A stretch of DNA of 64,000 bases from CAYPZU01 sp964415395 (GTDB lineage Bacteria > Chlamydiota > Chlamydiia > Chlamydiales > SM23-39). The position numbers and the translations under genes were made by a program. Below the pieces are notes generated by a model. It did no database searches. It was given only the letters and a program-made list of their open reading frames with translations, and was not told where the DNA came from. The stretch spans positions 25,341 to 89,340 of the forward strand of contig CAYPZU010000001.1 in NCBI GenBank assembly GCA_964415395.1, read 5' to 3'. This document shows, one piece after another, positions 24,574 through 32,360 of this stretch. How positions within the stretch are numbered: position 1 is the stretch's first letter; the number at the start of each line of letters is the position of its first letter.

Positions 24574-25914
24574 TCATTTGTGCCAGAAATTTTGGATTTC
24601 CTCAAAGGTTTTCCCTTTCGTCTCCGGCACCATCCGGATGACGAACCAAAGCCCCAGAAGGCAGATCGCCGTATAGAGCCAGAACGTCATGCCCGTGCCG
24701 AGCGCGTCGATCAAGGTCAGAAAGGTCAGCGAGACAAAATAGTTCGCGACCCAGTTTGCGAAAACGGCGATCCCGACTGCCCTTCCTCTGACTCCGAGCG
24801 GGAAAATTTCGGAAATGATCAGCCAGGTGACAGGACCCCAGCTGATGGCAAAGCAGGCGACGTAGACCATCAAACCGACCACTGCCACAATCCCCAGATG
24901 AGCGCCTCCCGTAACAAACGTCCCGCCCAGAACCGCCAGCGATGCCGTCATCCCGATCAGCCCACCGATTAAAATCGGTTTTCTGCCGAGCCTGTCGATT
25001 ACCCAAAGGGCGACAACCGTCATGAAAACATTCACAATCCCAACCAGCATTGTCGCAAAAATCGCCATCTCCGCCGCCTGATAGCCCGCTTTCTGGAAAA
25101 TTTGCGGCGCGTAGTAGATGACCGTGTTAATGCCCGTGATCTGCTGGAATACGCTCGCGCCTACCCCCACAAGAAATGCCCGTTTCAGCGCAGGTGTGAA
25201 CAGCTCGCGCCATCCCTTTTTGGAGTGGACGTCGTCTGATTTCTCGGCATGCCGCAGAAGCCGTTCTCCTGATTCTTCTGGATAAATTTTCTTAAGCACC
25301 GTTTCAGCAGCGTTTTTCCGGTCGCGGCTCATCAGCCATGACGGAGTCTCTGGAATGAAAAATAGGCCGATGAACTGAATCGCGAGAGGAATGAACGCGA
25401 AGGAAAACGCCTGGCGCCACTCCTGCATCTCAGCGAAGTAATAGGAAACGATGTAAGCGACGAGAATGCCGACCGTGATCGCAAGCTGATACAAGGAAAC
25501 TAAAGGACCGCGTGCGTCAGTTGGAGACATCTCGGCGATGTAGAGAGGCGCCGCCATCGACACCATCCCGATTCCGAGCCCCGTCACAAACCGGCCCCAG
25601 ATCAAAAATTCAAAGCTCCGCGCATCGCTCATCAGCAAAATGCCAACAAAAAAAAGGACGATCGTCCCAAACAGCGTCTTCTTCCTTCCGAACGAGTCGG
25701 CCAGAAATCCGCCTGCGAACGCTCCGGCGACAGCGCCGATCAGCACGGTGCTCACCACGATCTCTTCCTGGAATGTCGTCAGCTGAAAATCTTTCGAGAT
25801 AAAGAGGATCGCCCCAGAGATCACGCTTGTGTTGTATCCAAAGAGAAGCCCTCCCAGAGCCGCCATGATCGATGAAAATAAAGTGAATGACGTGAATCGC
25901 CGTTTCCGTTCCAT
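24574..25914 (-). CDS. MFS sugar:proton symporter (XylE/AraE-like)
   Basis: A sugar-porter-family carrier of 446 residues. It is started at the ATG at 25914, with GGAGG six bases upstream, rather than at an upstream in-frame start. Twelve helices carry the family signatures: GGLLFGYNTSVISG in helix 1, DSFGRKK, GRFVTGLGIGMVS, PLYIAEMSP, PETPSWL, QQITGINTVIYYAP in helix 7, DRLGRKPIL, GPVTWLIISEIFP and PETKGKTFEEI. It would import a hexose or pentose with a proton. It lies directly upstream of the aldolase, so uptake and glycolytic cleavage may be co-expressed. The exact sugar is unknown. Confidence 0.92.
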   Translation of the reverse strand: MERKRRFTSFTLFSSIMAALGGLLFGYNTSVISGAILFISKDFQLTTFQEEIVVSTVLIGAVAGAFAGGFLADSFGRKKTLFGTIVLFFVGILLMSDARSFEFLIWGRFVTGLGIGMVSMAAPLYIAEMSPTDARGPLVSLYQLAITVGILVAYIVSYYFAEMQEWRQAFSFAFIPLAIQFIGLFFIPETPSWLMSRDRKNAAETVLKKIYPEESGERLLRHAEKSDDVHSKKGWRELFTPALKRAFLVGVGASVFQQITGINTVIYYAPQIFQKAGYQAAEMAIFATMLVGIVNVFMTVVALWVIDRLGRKPILIGGLIGMTASLAVLGGTFVTGGAHLGIVAVVGLMVYVACFAISWGPVTWLIISEIFPLGVRGRAVGIAVFANWVANYFVSLTFLTLIDALGTGMTFWLYTAICLLGLWFVIRMVPETKGKTFEEIQNFWHK

Positions 25915-25976
25915 AGAGCCTCCAGTGGTCAAAAAAGAGTGAACAAAAATTTGAATTTGGGCGCAAGACAAAAACC

Positions 25977-26005
25977 TTGAAATCGGACTCGTAAAAAAAT
26001 AGAAT
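25977..26005 (+). promoter_or_regulatory. Sigma70-like promoter of tRNA-Gly
   Basis: TTGAAA at 25977-25982 and TAGAAT at 26000-26005 are separated by exactly 17 bases. Each matches five of six consensus positions. The mature tRNA begins 12 bases after the -10 box. Confidence 0.65.
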
Positions 26006-26017
26006 GCTTCCCAATTT

Positions 26018-26089
26018 GCGGGCGTAGCTCAGCGGTAGAGCGCTAGCTTCCCAAGCTGGATGTCGTGAGTTCGAAACTCATCGCCCGCT
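26018..26089 (+). tRNA. tRNA-Gly (anticodon CCC)
   Basis: A full cloverleaf. The acceptor is GCGGGCG/CGCCCGC, the D-stem GCTC/GAGC, and the anticodon stem CTAGC/GCTGG around the loop TTCCCAA (anticodon CCC). The T-arm is GTGAG-TTCGAAA-CTCAT with discriminator T. CCA is not encoded. A threonine aldolase gene begins 19 bases downstream. Confidence 0.95.
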
Positions 26090-26108
26090 CATCCCTCAAG
26101 AGACATTC

Positions 26109-27134
26109 ATGCAAACATCTTTCGCCAGCGACAACTTCTGCGCCGTCCACCCCGATGTGATGGCAGCCCTTGAAAAAGCGAACAGCGGCCATACCATGGC
26201 CTACGGCGACGACCCCTGGACGAAGCGGGCTAAGGAACTCTTCAAGCATCACTTCGGCCCCGAGGCAGAGGCGTTTCCCGTGTTCAATGGGACAGGAGCG
26301 AACGTCTGCGCGATCAAGCACGCGCTGAAGAGCTGGCAGGCTGTTCTCTGCTCTGAAACGTCCCACATCTGGACCGACGAATGCGGCGCCGTCCAAGCCA
26401 TCTCGGGCTGCAATCTTCTCCCTCACCCTGCAATCAACGGCAAACTCGATCCCGCAGCGCTTTCCTCCTATCTCTACTTCGAAGGAAGCCCCCACCATGT
26501 CCAGCCCGCCGCCCTCTCGATCACCCAATCCACCGAACTGGGAACGGTCTATACGATCCACGAGCTGAAACAACTGGCTCAGTTTGCGAAGCAGCACAAA
26601 CTCCTTTTTCTCATGGACGGAGCCCGGATCTGCAACGCCGCGGCCGCCCTGAACCTCCCGCTGAAAGCTCTCACAACCGACATCGGCGTCGACATTCTTT
26701 CCTTCGGCGGAACCAAAAACGGACTGATGGGAGCCGAAGCGGTCGTCTTCCTCAAAGAAGGCCTTGGGGAACACTTTGAATTTGTCCGGAAACAGACGCT
26801 GCAGCTTGGCTCGAAAATGCGCTACCTCTCTGCGCAAATCGCCGCTCTGCTTGAAAATGATCTCTGGCTGCAAAACGCCCGCCACGCCAACGCGATGGCC
26901 AAACTTCTGGAAGAAAAGCTGAAAAAACAGTTCCCCCAACTGCCGATCCTCTATCCCGTCGAGGCCAATTCACTCTTTGTCCAGCTCCCTCGCGAAGCGC
27001 TGCTCAAGCTGCAGAAAAAATCGTTCTTCTGGATTTGGGACGAGACGAATTCAGTCGCCCGCTGGATGACCGGCTGGGACACGAAGCCAGAGTGGATCGA
27101 CGACCACCTGAAACACCTTGAGGACTCTCTATGA
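26109..27134 (+). CDS. Low-specificity L-threonine aldolase family (PLP)
   Basis: A fold-type I PLP enzyme of 341 residues. Landmarks are SDNFCAVHPDVMAAL, the glycine-rich GHTMAYGDDPWT, FNGTGANVCAI, a histidine stacking on PLP (TSHIWTDECGA), LFLMDGARICNAA with the Asp that holds the pyridine nitrogen, and the Schiff-base lysine in SFGGTKNGLMG (about 202). It cleaves threonine or allo-threonine to glycine and acetaldehyde. It lies 19 bases after tRNA-Gly with no promoter evident between them, so cotranscription is likely. The next gene overlaps its stop by ATGA. Confidence 0.9.
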   Translation: MQTSFASDNFCAVHPDVMAALEKANSGHTMAYGDDPWTKRAKELFKHHFGPEAEAFPVFNGTGANVCAIKHALKSWQAVLCSETSHIWTDECGAVQAISGCNLLPHPAINGKLDPAALSSYLYFEGSPHHVQPAALSITQSTELGTVYTIHELKQLAQFAKQHKLLFLMDGARICNAAAALNLPLKALTTDIGVDILSFGGTKNGLMGAEAVVFLKEGLGEHFEFVRKQTLQLGSKMRYLSAQIAALLENDLWLQNARHANAMAKLLEEKLKKQFPQLPILYPVEANSLFVQLPREALLKLQKKSFFWIWDETNSVARWMTGWDTKPEWIDDHLKHLEDSL

Positions 27135-27520
27135 TCCTGCTGACTGCCCTCGCCCTTCTCTCCCCCCTCGAACAGTCGAACGAAGCGCTCATCCGAAACA
27201 TGTTCCACGAGGTCTCCGAGTCGAAAAACACAGCTCCGATGCCTCTCTACTTTGCTCCCGATTTTCTTCTCGAGAGCAACAACGCCCGGATGGGGTACGA
27301 AGAGCTGAAAGAACATCTCGAATCGGCCTTCAAGGCGCTCGAATCGATCGAAGTCAAATTCCGCGATCTGATCGCAAAAGAGGATCGGGTCGCTCTCCGC
27401 GCTACCTTCGTAGGAACCGACAGCTCCGGAAAGCCTTCTGAAACGGAGTTCATCGCTCTTTTTGAAATCAAAGAGGGGAAAATTGCGCGCTGGCAGGAAC
27501 TGACCTACCCCGCCTGGTAA
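27131..27520 (+). CDS. SnoaL/NTF2-like small protein
   Basis: The 129-residue product has the alternating helix/strand pattern of the NTF2 cone fold. An N-terminal helical region with EALIRNMFHEV is followed by strands ending VEVKFRDL-type, DRVALRATFVGTD, ETEFIALFEIKEGKIARWQEL. Members are polyketide cyclases, isomerases or ligand-binding proteins. The catalytic residues of a specific subfamily cannot be assigned. It is coupled to the threonine aldolase by ATGA and overlaps the convergent helical gene by 16 bases at its 3' end. Confidence 0.7.
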   Translation: MILLTALALLSPLEQSNEALIRNMFHEVSESKNTAPMPLYFAPDFLLESNNARMGYEELKEHLESAFKALESIEVKFRDLIAKEDRVALRATFVGTDSSGKPSETEFIALFEIKEGKIARWQELTYPAW

Positions 27521-27876
27521 ATCATCGTGAGAGCCGCTTGCGCTGTCTTGTAGATGGCGTTGATCTCGTGGATCCGGGCGTTCACTTCTTTTACAAACAC
27601 TTCCCGTAAACCGGCAAGAGAGCCTCCCTCGAGTTCCGCATCCTCGCTATTCCACTCTGGAGACGACTGGTACTTTAATTTAACGGAATGGAGGATCTTC
27701 AAAGAATCGAAGGCCTGCCGCGCCGCCGCGCTGAACGCATCTTCGATTGCGCGATGCTGCAGGCTGAGAGGCCCCTGCCAAATCGCGGCCAGTCTGAATT
27801 CTCCCTGCAGCGTTTCAACCGCGCTCCAGGCATCTCTCATTTCATTCAAAGCCGCTTGCCTGATCGAACTTACCAT
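27505..27876 (-). CDS. Small helical protein, unknown
   Basis: Function unknown. The 123-residue product is almost entirely alpha-helical by composition and spacing, with three likely helices (about 3-45, 48-75 and 88-120). There is no hydrophobic leader. The size and shape recall type III secretion chaperone or needle-like proteins, but no specific motif supports that. The 3' end overlaps the NTF2-like gene by 16 bases. Confidence 0.55.
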   Translation of the reverse strand: MVSSIRQAALNEMRDAWSAVETLQGEFRLAAIWQGPLSLQHRAIEDAFSAAARQAFDSLKILHSVKLKYQSSPEWNSEDAELEGGSLAGLREVFVKEVNARIHEINAIYKTAQAALTMIYQAG

Positions 27877-27956
27877 AGAAATCCCTCCGATGAAACCGAT
27901 CTAAGTTTGCCTCACAACTTACTAAAATTCAACCGCCTGAATTTGAGACGGAAGAA

Positions 27957-28390
27957 TTACAGGATAGACAGGATGACGGCTCGCTCTGCGAGCCTAAGGA
28001 TACACAGGATATAAAATAGAGAGCCGCCGGGTTATTAACCCGCTATGCAAATAGGTGGCAACAAAGGGCTCAAGCGAGGCAAGCGGGGTCCCCATCGACG
28101 CTTCGTCGAAAGGGGTGCGAAAGAAAAATCGAAGCTTTGGCGTCCCGACCGACGAGGGACCATAGCCGAAGGCTAGGCCGAGGAGGAGGGTCGATTTTAC
28201 AAAGCCGCAGCCAGCCGTTTGTCAACTGTTTGCTTAACGGGTTAGCAAGCCTCAATTCTTGAGGCTCGCTGCGCCAACGGCGCGGCAGCAAACTCCGTTT
28301 GCGCCCGGCGGCCCTTTTCTTTCTTATCCTGCCAGCCGCCATCAGGCGGCGCATCCTGCCAGGCTCGCCAGCGCGAGCCGAATCCTGTTA
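27957..28390. repeat. Palindrome-mosaic intergenic element with CAGGAT flanks (family B)
   Basis: This 510-base gap contains no gene. At the left, CAGGAT words flank the hairpin GGCTCGC-TCT-GCGAGCC (27978-27994). The core is bounded by GCCGCCGGG (28023-28031) and CCCGGCGGC (28304-28312). Inside are perfect palindromes with short loops: TCGACG-CTT-CGTCGA, AGCCTCAA-TTC-TTGAGGCT (28248-28266), GCGCC-AAC-GGCGC (28271-28283) and GCAAAC-TCC-GTTTGC (28288-28302). At the right, another GGCTCGC-CAGC-GCGAGCC ends the block. The last three inner modules and both boundaries recur at 55531-55611. Confidence 0.85.
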
Positions 28391-28834
28391 CTTTTTAGAT
28401 AGAACGGAGCAGGTGATGCGAAAGAGTTCGAAGGCAAGCCGCGCCGAACGCCGGATCATCCCGGAGGCGATCCGGTGATGCGCGAGAGTGATCCCCAATT
28501 GATCCTGGGATACGGAATGGAGCTTTGACTCGATTTCGTCTTTTGACTCAAAAGCACGCAGCCTCGGAATGAAACGGACAGGCGAGTCCTTTGCCAGCCG
28601 GAGCAGATCGGAGAGATTGGCCCGATGGTGTTCGCGGTAGATGGCAGTGGCGCGCCTTTTAAGGATGGCCGATTTGTAGGGGTCCTGATTGGCGGAAGCC
28701 CGGATACAGCCAAGCCGGATTGTGAAAGAGAGCGTGCGCGCACGGACCTGCTTTTCGATCTCCACCATCTCCTCCTGGGCCTGGGTTAGCTCAAGAGAAA
28801 GAGGGGGAGGCAAATTGCAGGCGATCCGCGTCAT
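28388..28834 (-). CDS. Small Arg-rich protein, unknown
   Basis: Function unknown. The 148-residue product is basic and helical, without signal peptide or membrane segment. It follows the rRNA methyltransferase with an ATGA overlap (28831-28834), which is the main support for its being real. The same gene pair would suggest a translation-related role, but nothing in the sequence proves it. Codon use matches the neighbours. Confidence 0.5.
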   Translation of the reverse strand: MTRIACNLPPPLSLELTQAQEEMVEIEKQVRARTLSFTIRLGCIRASANQDPYKSAILKRRATAIYREHHRANLSDLLRLAKDSPVRFIPRLRAFESKDEIESKLHSVSQDQLGITLAHHRIASGMIRRSARLAFELFRITCSVLSKK

Positions 28835-29997
28835 GACTCAACGTAAAGCAGAAAGCTCTTTAAGTAGGCGCTCTCCGGATGGAAGATCGAAATCGGGTGG
28901 TCGGCCGCCTGGCGGTGGCGCGACAGGATCCGAACCGATCTGCCCGACTCAAGGCTCGCGCGGAAGAGAATGTTCTGAAACAGCTCTTCTTCGACATGGT
29001 AGGAGCAGGAACAGGTGAGGAGGAGGCTCCCCGCCGGCATTTTTTCAAGCACGTGCCGGTTCATCTCTTTGTAAGCGCGGAAGGCTTTGTCGATGTCGTT
29101 CCTCTTCTTTACGAAAGCAGGCGGATCGAGGACGATCAGATCGTAATCGAAGGAAGAGTTCTTGAGGAAATCGAATACGTCTTGCTGAATGAAGCGATGC
29201 CGTTCAGCCAGGTTGTTGAGCGCAAGGTTTTTCTCGATGCGGGGTCCGCAGCGGGAGCTGATCTCGACGCTGTCGACGTGGGCTGCGCCGCCGGCAAGGG
29301 CCGATACGGAAAAACCGCCTGTATAGGCAAAGCAGTTGAGAACGCGCTTGCCTGAGGAAAGATTCCTGACTAAAGAGCGCATTTCCCGCTGGTCGAGGAA
29401 AAGGCCCGTCTTCTGCCCTTCGAGCAGATCGACGCTGTAGCGCAGTCCGTTTTCCACGATTTCGACTTCCGGGACGGTTTCGCCGTACAGGGTCGCCCGC
29501 ACTTCTTCCATCCCCTCTTTTTTCCGGAGGAAGGAAGTCGATTTTTCAAGGATCGCGCGCGGTTTGCAGTTTTCAATCAGCAGTTCTACGATTCTTCCCT
29601 TCAGCGGCTCGATGCCGGGATTGGAAACCTGCACAACCAGAACGTCCGCATAAGCGTCGACGATGAGGCCCGGAATTCCGTCCCCTTCGGCGTTGATGAG
29701 GCGGACCGCATTGGTGTGCGCCGGGTCGAACCAGCGTCTGCGCAGTTCCACCGCAGAGCGGATCCGGGAGGCGAGAGCCTCGTCGGCCGATTCGGGGCCG
29801 AACGCAATCATGTGGCCCAAAATGGATCTTCCGCCCTGGTTCAAGACGGCAAGGCCGAGCTTCTCCCCCTTGGACGAGAGGACTTCAACGACTTTTCCAT
29901 CGGAATTTTTAGGGAAAGAAGAGACAGCTCCGGAATAAATCCAGTGGTGGCGCTGTTTGATGGGCTTTTCTTTGCCGGGTTTTAGACTAAGGCTAAT
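28831..29997 (-). CDS. RlmI-like 23S rRNA (cytosine-C5) methyltransferase, probable AUU start
   Basis: A class I rRNA methyltransferase of 388 residues, close to the 396 of E. coli RlmI. An N-terminal PUA domain (KPIKQRHHWIYSGAV) precedes a Rossmann domain with VLNCFAYTGGFSVSA, the catalytic LIVLDPPAF and LTCSCSYHV with the nucleophilic Cys region. No ATG, GTG or TTG is available before the PUA domain. The only candidate aligned with the E. coli start is ATT at 29997-29995, preceded by GGAG with a 7-base spacer. An internal TTG at 29844 would delete most of the PUA domain. The 5' end overlaps the rimO stop by 16 bases. Confidence 0.85.
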   Translation of the reverse strand: MSLSLKPGKEKPIKQRHHWIYSGAVSSFPKNSDGKVVEVLSSKGEKLGLAVLNQGGRSILGHMIAFGPESADEALASRIRSAVELRRRWFDPAHTNAVRLINAEGDGIPGLIVDAYADVLVVQVSNPGIEPLKGRIVELLIENCKPRAILEKSTSFLRKKEGMEEVRATLYGETVPEVEIVENGLRYSVDLLEGQKTGLFLDQREMRSLVRNLSSGKRVLNCFAYTGGFSVSALAGGAAHVDSVEISSRCGPRIEKNLALNNLAERHRFIQQDVFDFLKNSSFDYDLIVLDPPAFVKKRNDIDKAFRAYKEMNRHVLEKMPAGSLLLTCSCSYHVEEELFQNILFRASLESGRSVRILSRHRQAADHPISIFHPESAYLKSFLLYVES

Positions 29998-31373
29998 TTG
30001 CGCGCTCCGGTTTTAGGTTCTTGAACAGGGCCGAGGACGCGGCCAATCAGATCGTAGTCGGTCGAATCGGTGATCTCCACTTCATAGAGCCTGCCGAACT
30101 CGGTCACTTTACGCCCGTCGTTGATGATGATCTGCCCGTCGATCTCAGGGCATTGGCCATAAAAGCGGGCGCGCAGAAGAAACTCCGACTCAGGGTGGAA
30201 CCCTTCGACCATCGCCTGCACTTTTTTGCCGATCATGAGCTTATTGCGTTTAGCAACCTGCTTCTTCTGGACTTTAGCGAGCTTTTCAAACCGCTCCTGC
30301 TTCACTTCGTCGGAGATCTGGTTCGGCAGCTTGGCGGCATACGCTTCTTTCTCAAGAGAGAACTTGAAAATTCCTACGTTGTCGAGAGGGGTCTTCTTCA
30401 CGAAATCGACCAGCTCTTCGAACTGCTCTTCCGTTTCTCCAGGGAAACCGACCATGAGGCTGGTACGAACCACAACGTGCGGGATTTCAGAGCGGAGCTT
30501 CGAGAGAATTTCGACGATCTCCTCTTTCGAAGTCGTCCGATGCATCGCTTTGAGCATTTCGTTGTTGATGTGCTGGATGGGCATGTCGAGATACGGGCAG
30601 ATGCGCGCGTCGCTCTTGATGAGCGCGATCAATTCATCGTCGATCTCATCCGGATAGAGATACAGAAGCCGGATCCAGAAATTCTTCTTCACTTTCAGCA
30701 TCTCGCGGAGCAGAGCGGCGAGCGCCCCTTTTTCTTTCCGGTCTTTGCCATAATCGCCCAAATCCTGCGCGATCAAAATCACTTCGAAAACGCCCTGCGA
30801 GAGAAGCGCGTTGAACTCTTTCAAGACCTGTTCGTTCGTCTTGCTCTTGAGCGGCCCTTTGATCGTGGGGATGATGCAGAATGCGCACCGCTTTTTGCAC
30901 CCTTCGGCAATCTTCAGATAGGCGTAGTTTTTCGGAGTCGAGAGCGTGCGCGGGATTTCGCCCCATTCGAGGTAGCTGCGGGCCGAGGAGACCGCTTCGC
31001 CGGGCGATCCGGAGCGGACGGCGTCGATGATCTTCTCCATGTCGCCCGATCCGAGCATATAATGGACCTGGGGGAAATGGGCTTTGATCTCATGGCCGTG
31101 CTTCTGCACCATGCAGCCGGCGACGATCACCTTCGCGTCTTTTTTCTTGAGCTGGAACAGCTCGCGGATCGTTTCGATCCCTTCCTGGCGCGACGACTCG
31201 AGAAAGCCGCAGGTGTTGACGACGAGAAAATCGGCCTCTTCGATCCGAGGCGCCACTTCGTATCCTTCCTTCAGAAGGATGCCGATCATCACCTCGCTGT
31301 CGACCAGGTTCCGGGCGCAGCCGAGGCTTGTAAAGTGAAATTTGTTCTGAAAATCTAAATTGCGGTTCAGCAT
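29982..31373 (-). CDS. rimO: Ribosomal protein uS12 methylthiotransferase
   Basis: A 463-residue methylthiotransferase. The N-terminal MTTase domain has three cluster-binding cysteines (SLGCARNLVDSEV, VVNTCGF, VAGCMVQ). The radical-SAM domain has the CxxxCxxC motif in GCKKRCAFCIIP and the IAQDLGDYG and YPDEIDDELI segments typical of RimO rather than MiaB. A C-terminal TRAM domain ends in RVLGPV. It adds a methylthio group to an aspartate of ribosomal protein S12. It lies upstream of the rlmI-like gene in one transcription unit, so two ribosome-modification genes are linked. Confidence 0.95.
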   Translation of the reverse strand: MLNRNLDFQNKFHFTSLGCARNLVDSEVMIGILLKEGYEVAPRIEEADFLVVNTCGFLESSRQEGIETIRELFQLKKKDAKVIVAGCMVQKHGHEIKAHFPQVHYMLGSGDMEKIIDAVRSGSPGEAVSSARSYLEWGEIPRTLSTPKNYAYLKIAEGCKKRCAFCIIPTIKGPLKSKTNEQVLKEFNALLSQGVFEVILIAQDLGDYGKDRKEKGALAALLREMLKVKKNFWIRLLYLYPDEIDDELIALIKSDARICPYLDMPIQHINNEMLKAMHRTTSKEEIVEILSKLRSEIPHVVVRTSLMVGFPGETEEQFEELVDFVKKTPLDNVGIFKFSLEKEAYAAKLPNQISDEVKQERFEKLAKVQKKQVAKRNKLMIGKKVQAMVEGFHPESEFLLRARFYGQCPEIDGQIIINDGRKVTEFGRLYEVEITDSTDYDLIGRVLGPVQEPKTGARKLALV

Positions 31374-31421
31374 GGGGTAGAATTATAAGATGTGGTACTT
31401 TGGAATGCAAAAAGAAAGTAC

Positions 31422-32360
31422 ATGACCCGGTTTTTGATCCGCAAAGCGCTGATCCTCACCCTCTCCCTCTGGTGCGTCGTTACGGGCACTTTCTTCCTGA
31501 TGCATGCGATTCCGGGCGACCCGTTCATCGGGGAGCGGGCGATCCCTGAAGAGGTGCTCCGCTCCCTCAACGCCTACTACGGCCTCGACCAGCCGATCTG
31601 GGTCCAGTATGGTAAATATTTGAGAGGACTCCTCACCGGAGATCTCGGCCCCTCGATCGTCTACCAGGGGCGGACCGTCAACCAGTTCATCCGCGAAGGG
31701 CTCCCCATTTCGGCCCAGCTCGGGCTGCAGGCCCTCTGCCTCGCCATCCCGTGCGGGATCTTCCTCGGCACCTGGGCCGCCATCAAACGATCCCAGTGGC
31801 AGGATTCCTTTGCGATGATCGTCTCGACCCTCGGCGTCTCGGTTCCCAATTTCGTCCTCTCGAGCCTGCTCCAATACCTCTTCTGCATCCGGTTCCACCT
31901 GCTTCCGGTCGCCCGGTGGGGCTCCTTCGAGCATACGATCCTCCCGACGCTCGCCCTCGCGGCGCTGCCCACCGCTTTCATCGCGCGGCTCACCCGCTCC
32001 AATATGGTCGAGACGCTCCAGCAGGACTATATCCGGACCGCCCTCTCCAAAGGACTCCCCCTGTTCCGCATCTCGATGGTCCACGGCCTGCGCAACGCGC
32101 TCCTTCCCGTCATCACCTACCTCGGCCCTGTAACAACGCAGATTCTGACTGGCAGCTTCATGATCGAAAAGATCTTCGCCATCCCCGGCCTCGGCCAGTG
32201 GATGATCCACAGCATCAACGGACGCGACTATCCGATGATTCTCGGCCTCACGGTCTTCTTCAGCGCTTTCCTCATGGTCTCGATGTTCCTCGTCGACGTC
32301 CTCTACTCGCTCCTCGACCCGAGAATCCGCCTCGCCAAAGAGAAATTCGCTCATGCATGA
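31422..32360 (+). CDS. Oligopeptide/dipeptide ABC transporter permease (OppB/DppB)
   Basis: A six-helix permease of 312 residues starting at the ATG at 31422; the upstream in-frame start is less likely. Landmarks are PGDPF after helix 1, YGLDQPIWVQYGKYLRGL, and the inner-membrane coupling loop near RTALSKGL, followed by LPVITYLGP. It forms the translocation channel with the next gene, which it overlaps by 8 bases. The four-gene set encodes membrane and ATPase parts, but no periplasmic binding protein is present in the window. Confidence 0.93.
   Translation: MTRFLIRKALILTLSLWCVVTGTFFLMHAIPGDPFIGERAIPEEVLRSLNAYYGLDQPIWVQYGKYLRGLLTGDLGPSIVYQGRTVNQFIREGLPISAQLGLQALCLAIPCGIFLGTWAAIKRSQWQDSFAMIVSTLGVSVPNFVLSSLLQYLFCIRFHLLPVARWGSFEHTILPTLALAALPTAFIARLTRSNMVETLQQDYIRTALSKGLPLFRISMVHGLRNALLPVITYLGPVTTQILTGSFMIEKIFAIPGLGQWMIHSINGRDYPMILGLTVFFSAFLMVSMFLVDVLYSLLDPRIRLAKEKFAHA

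Noticed and set aside
30021..31358. 445-codon plus-strand open frame
   Set aside because: Exact antisense of rimO, whose radical-SAM and TRAM motifs are intact.
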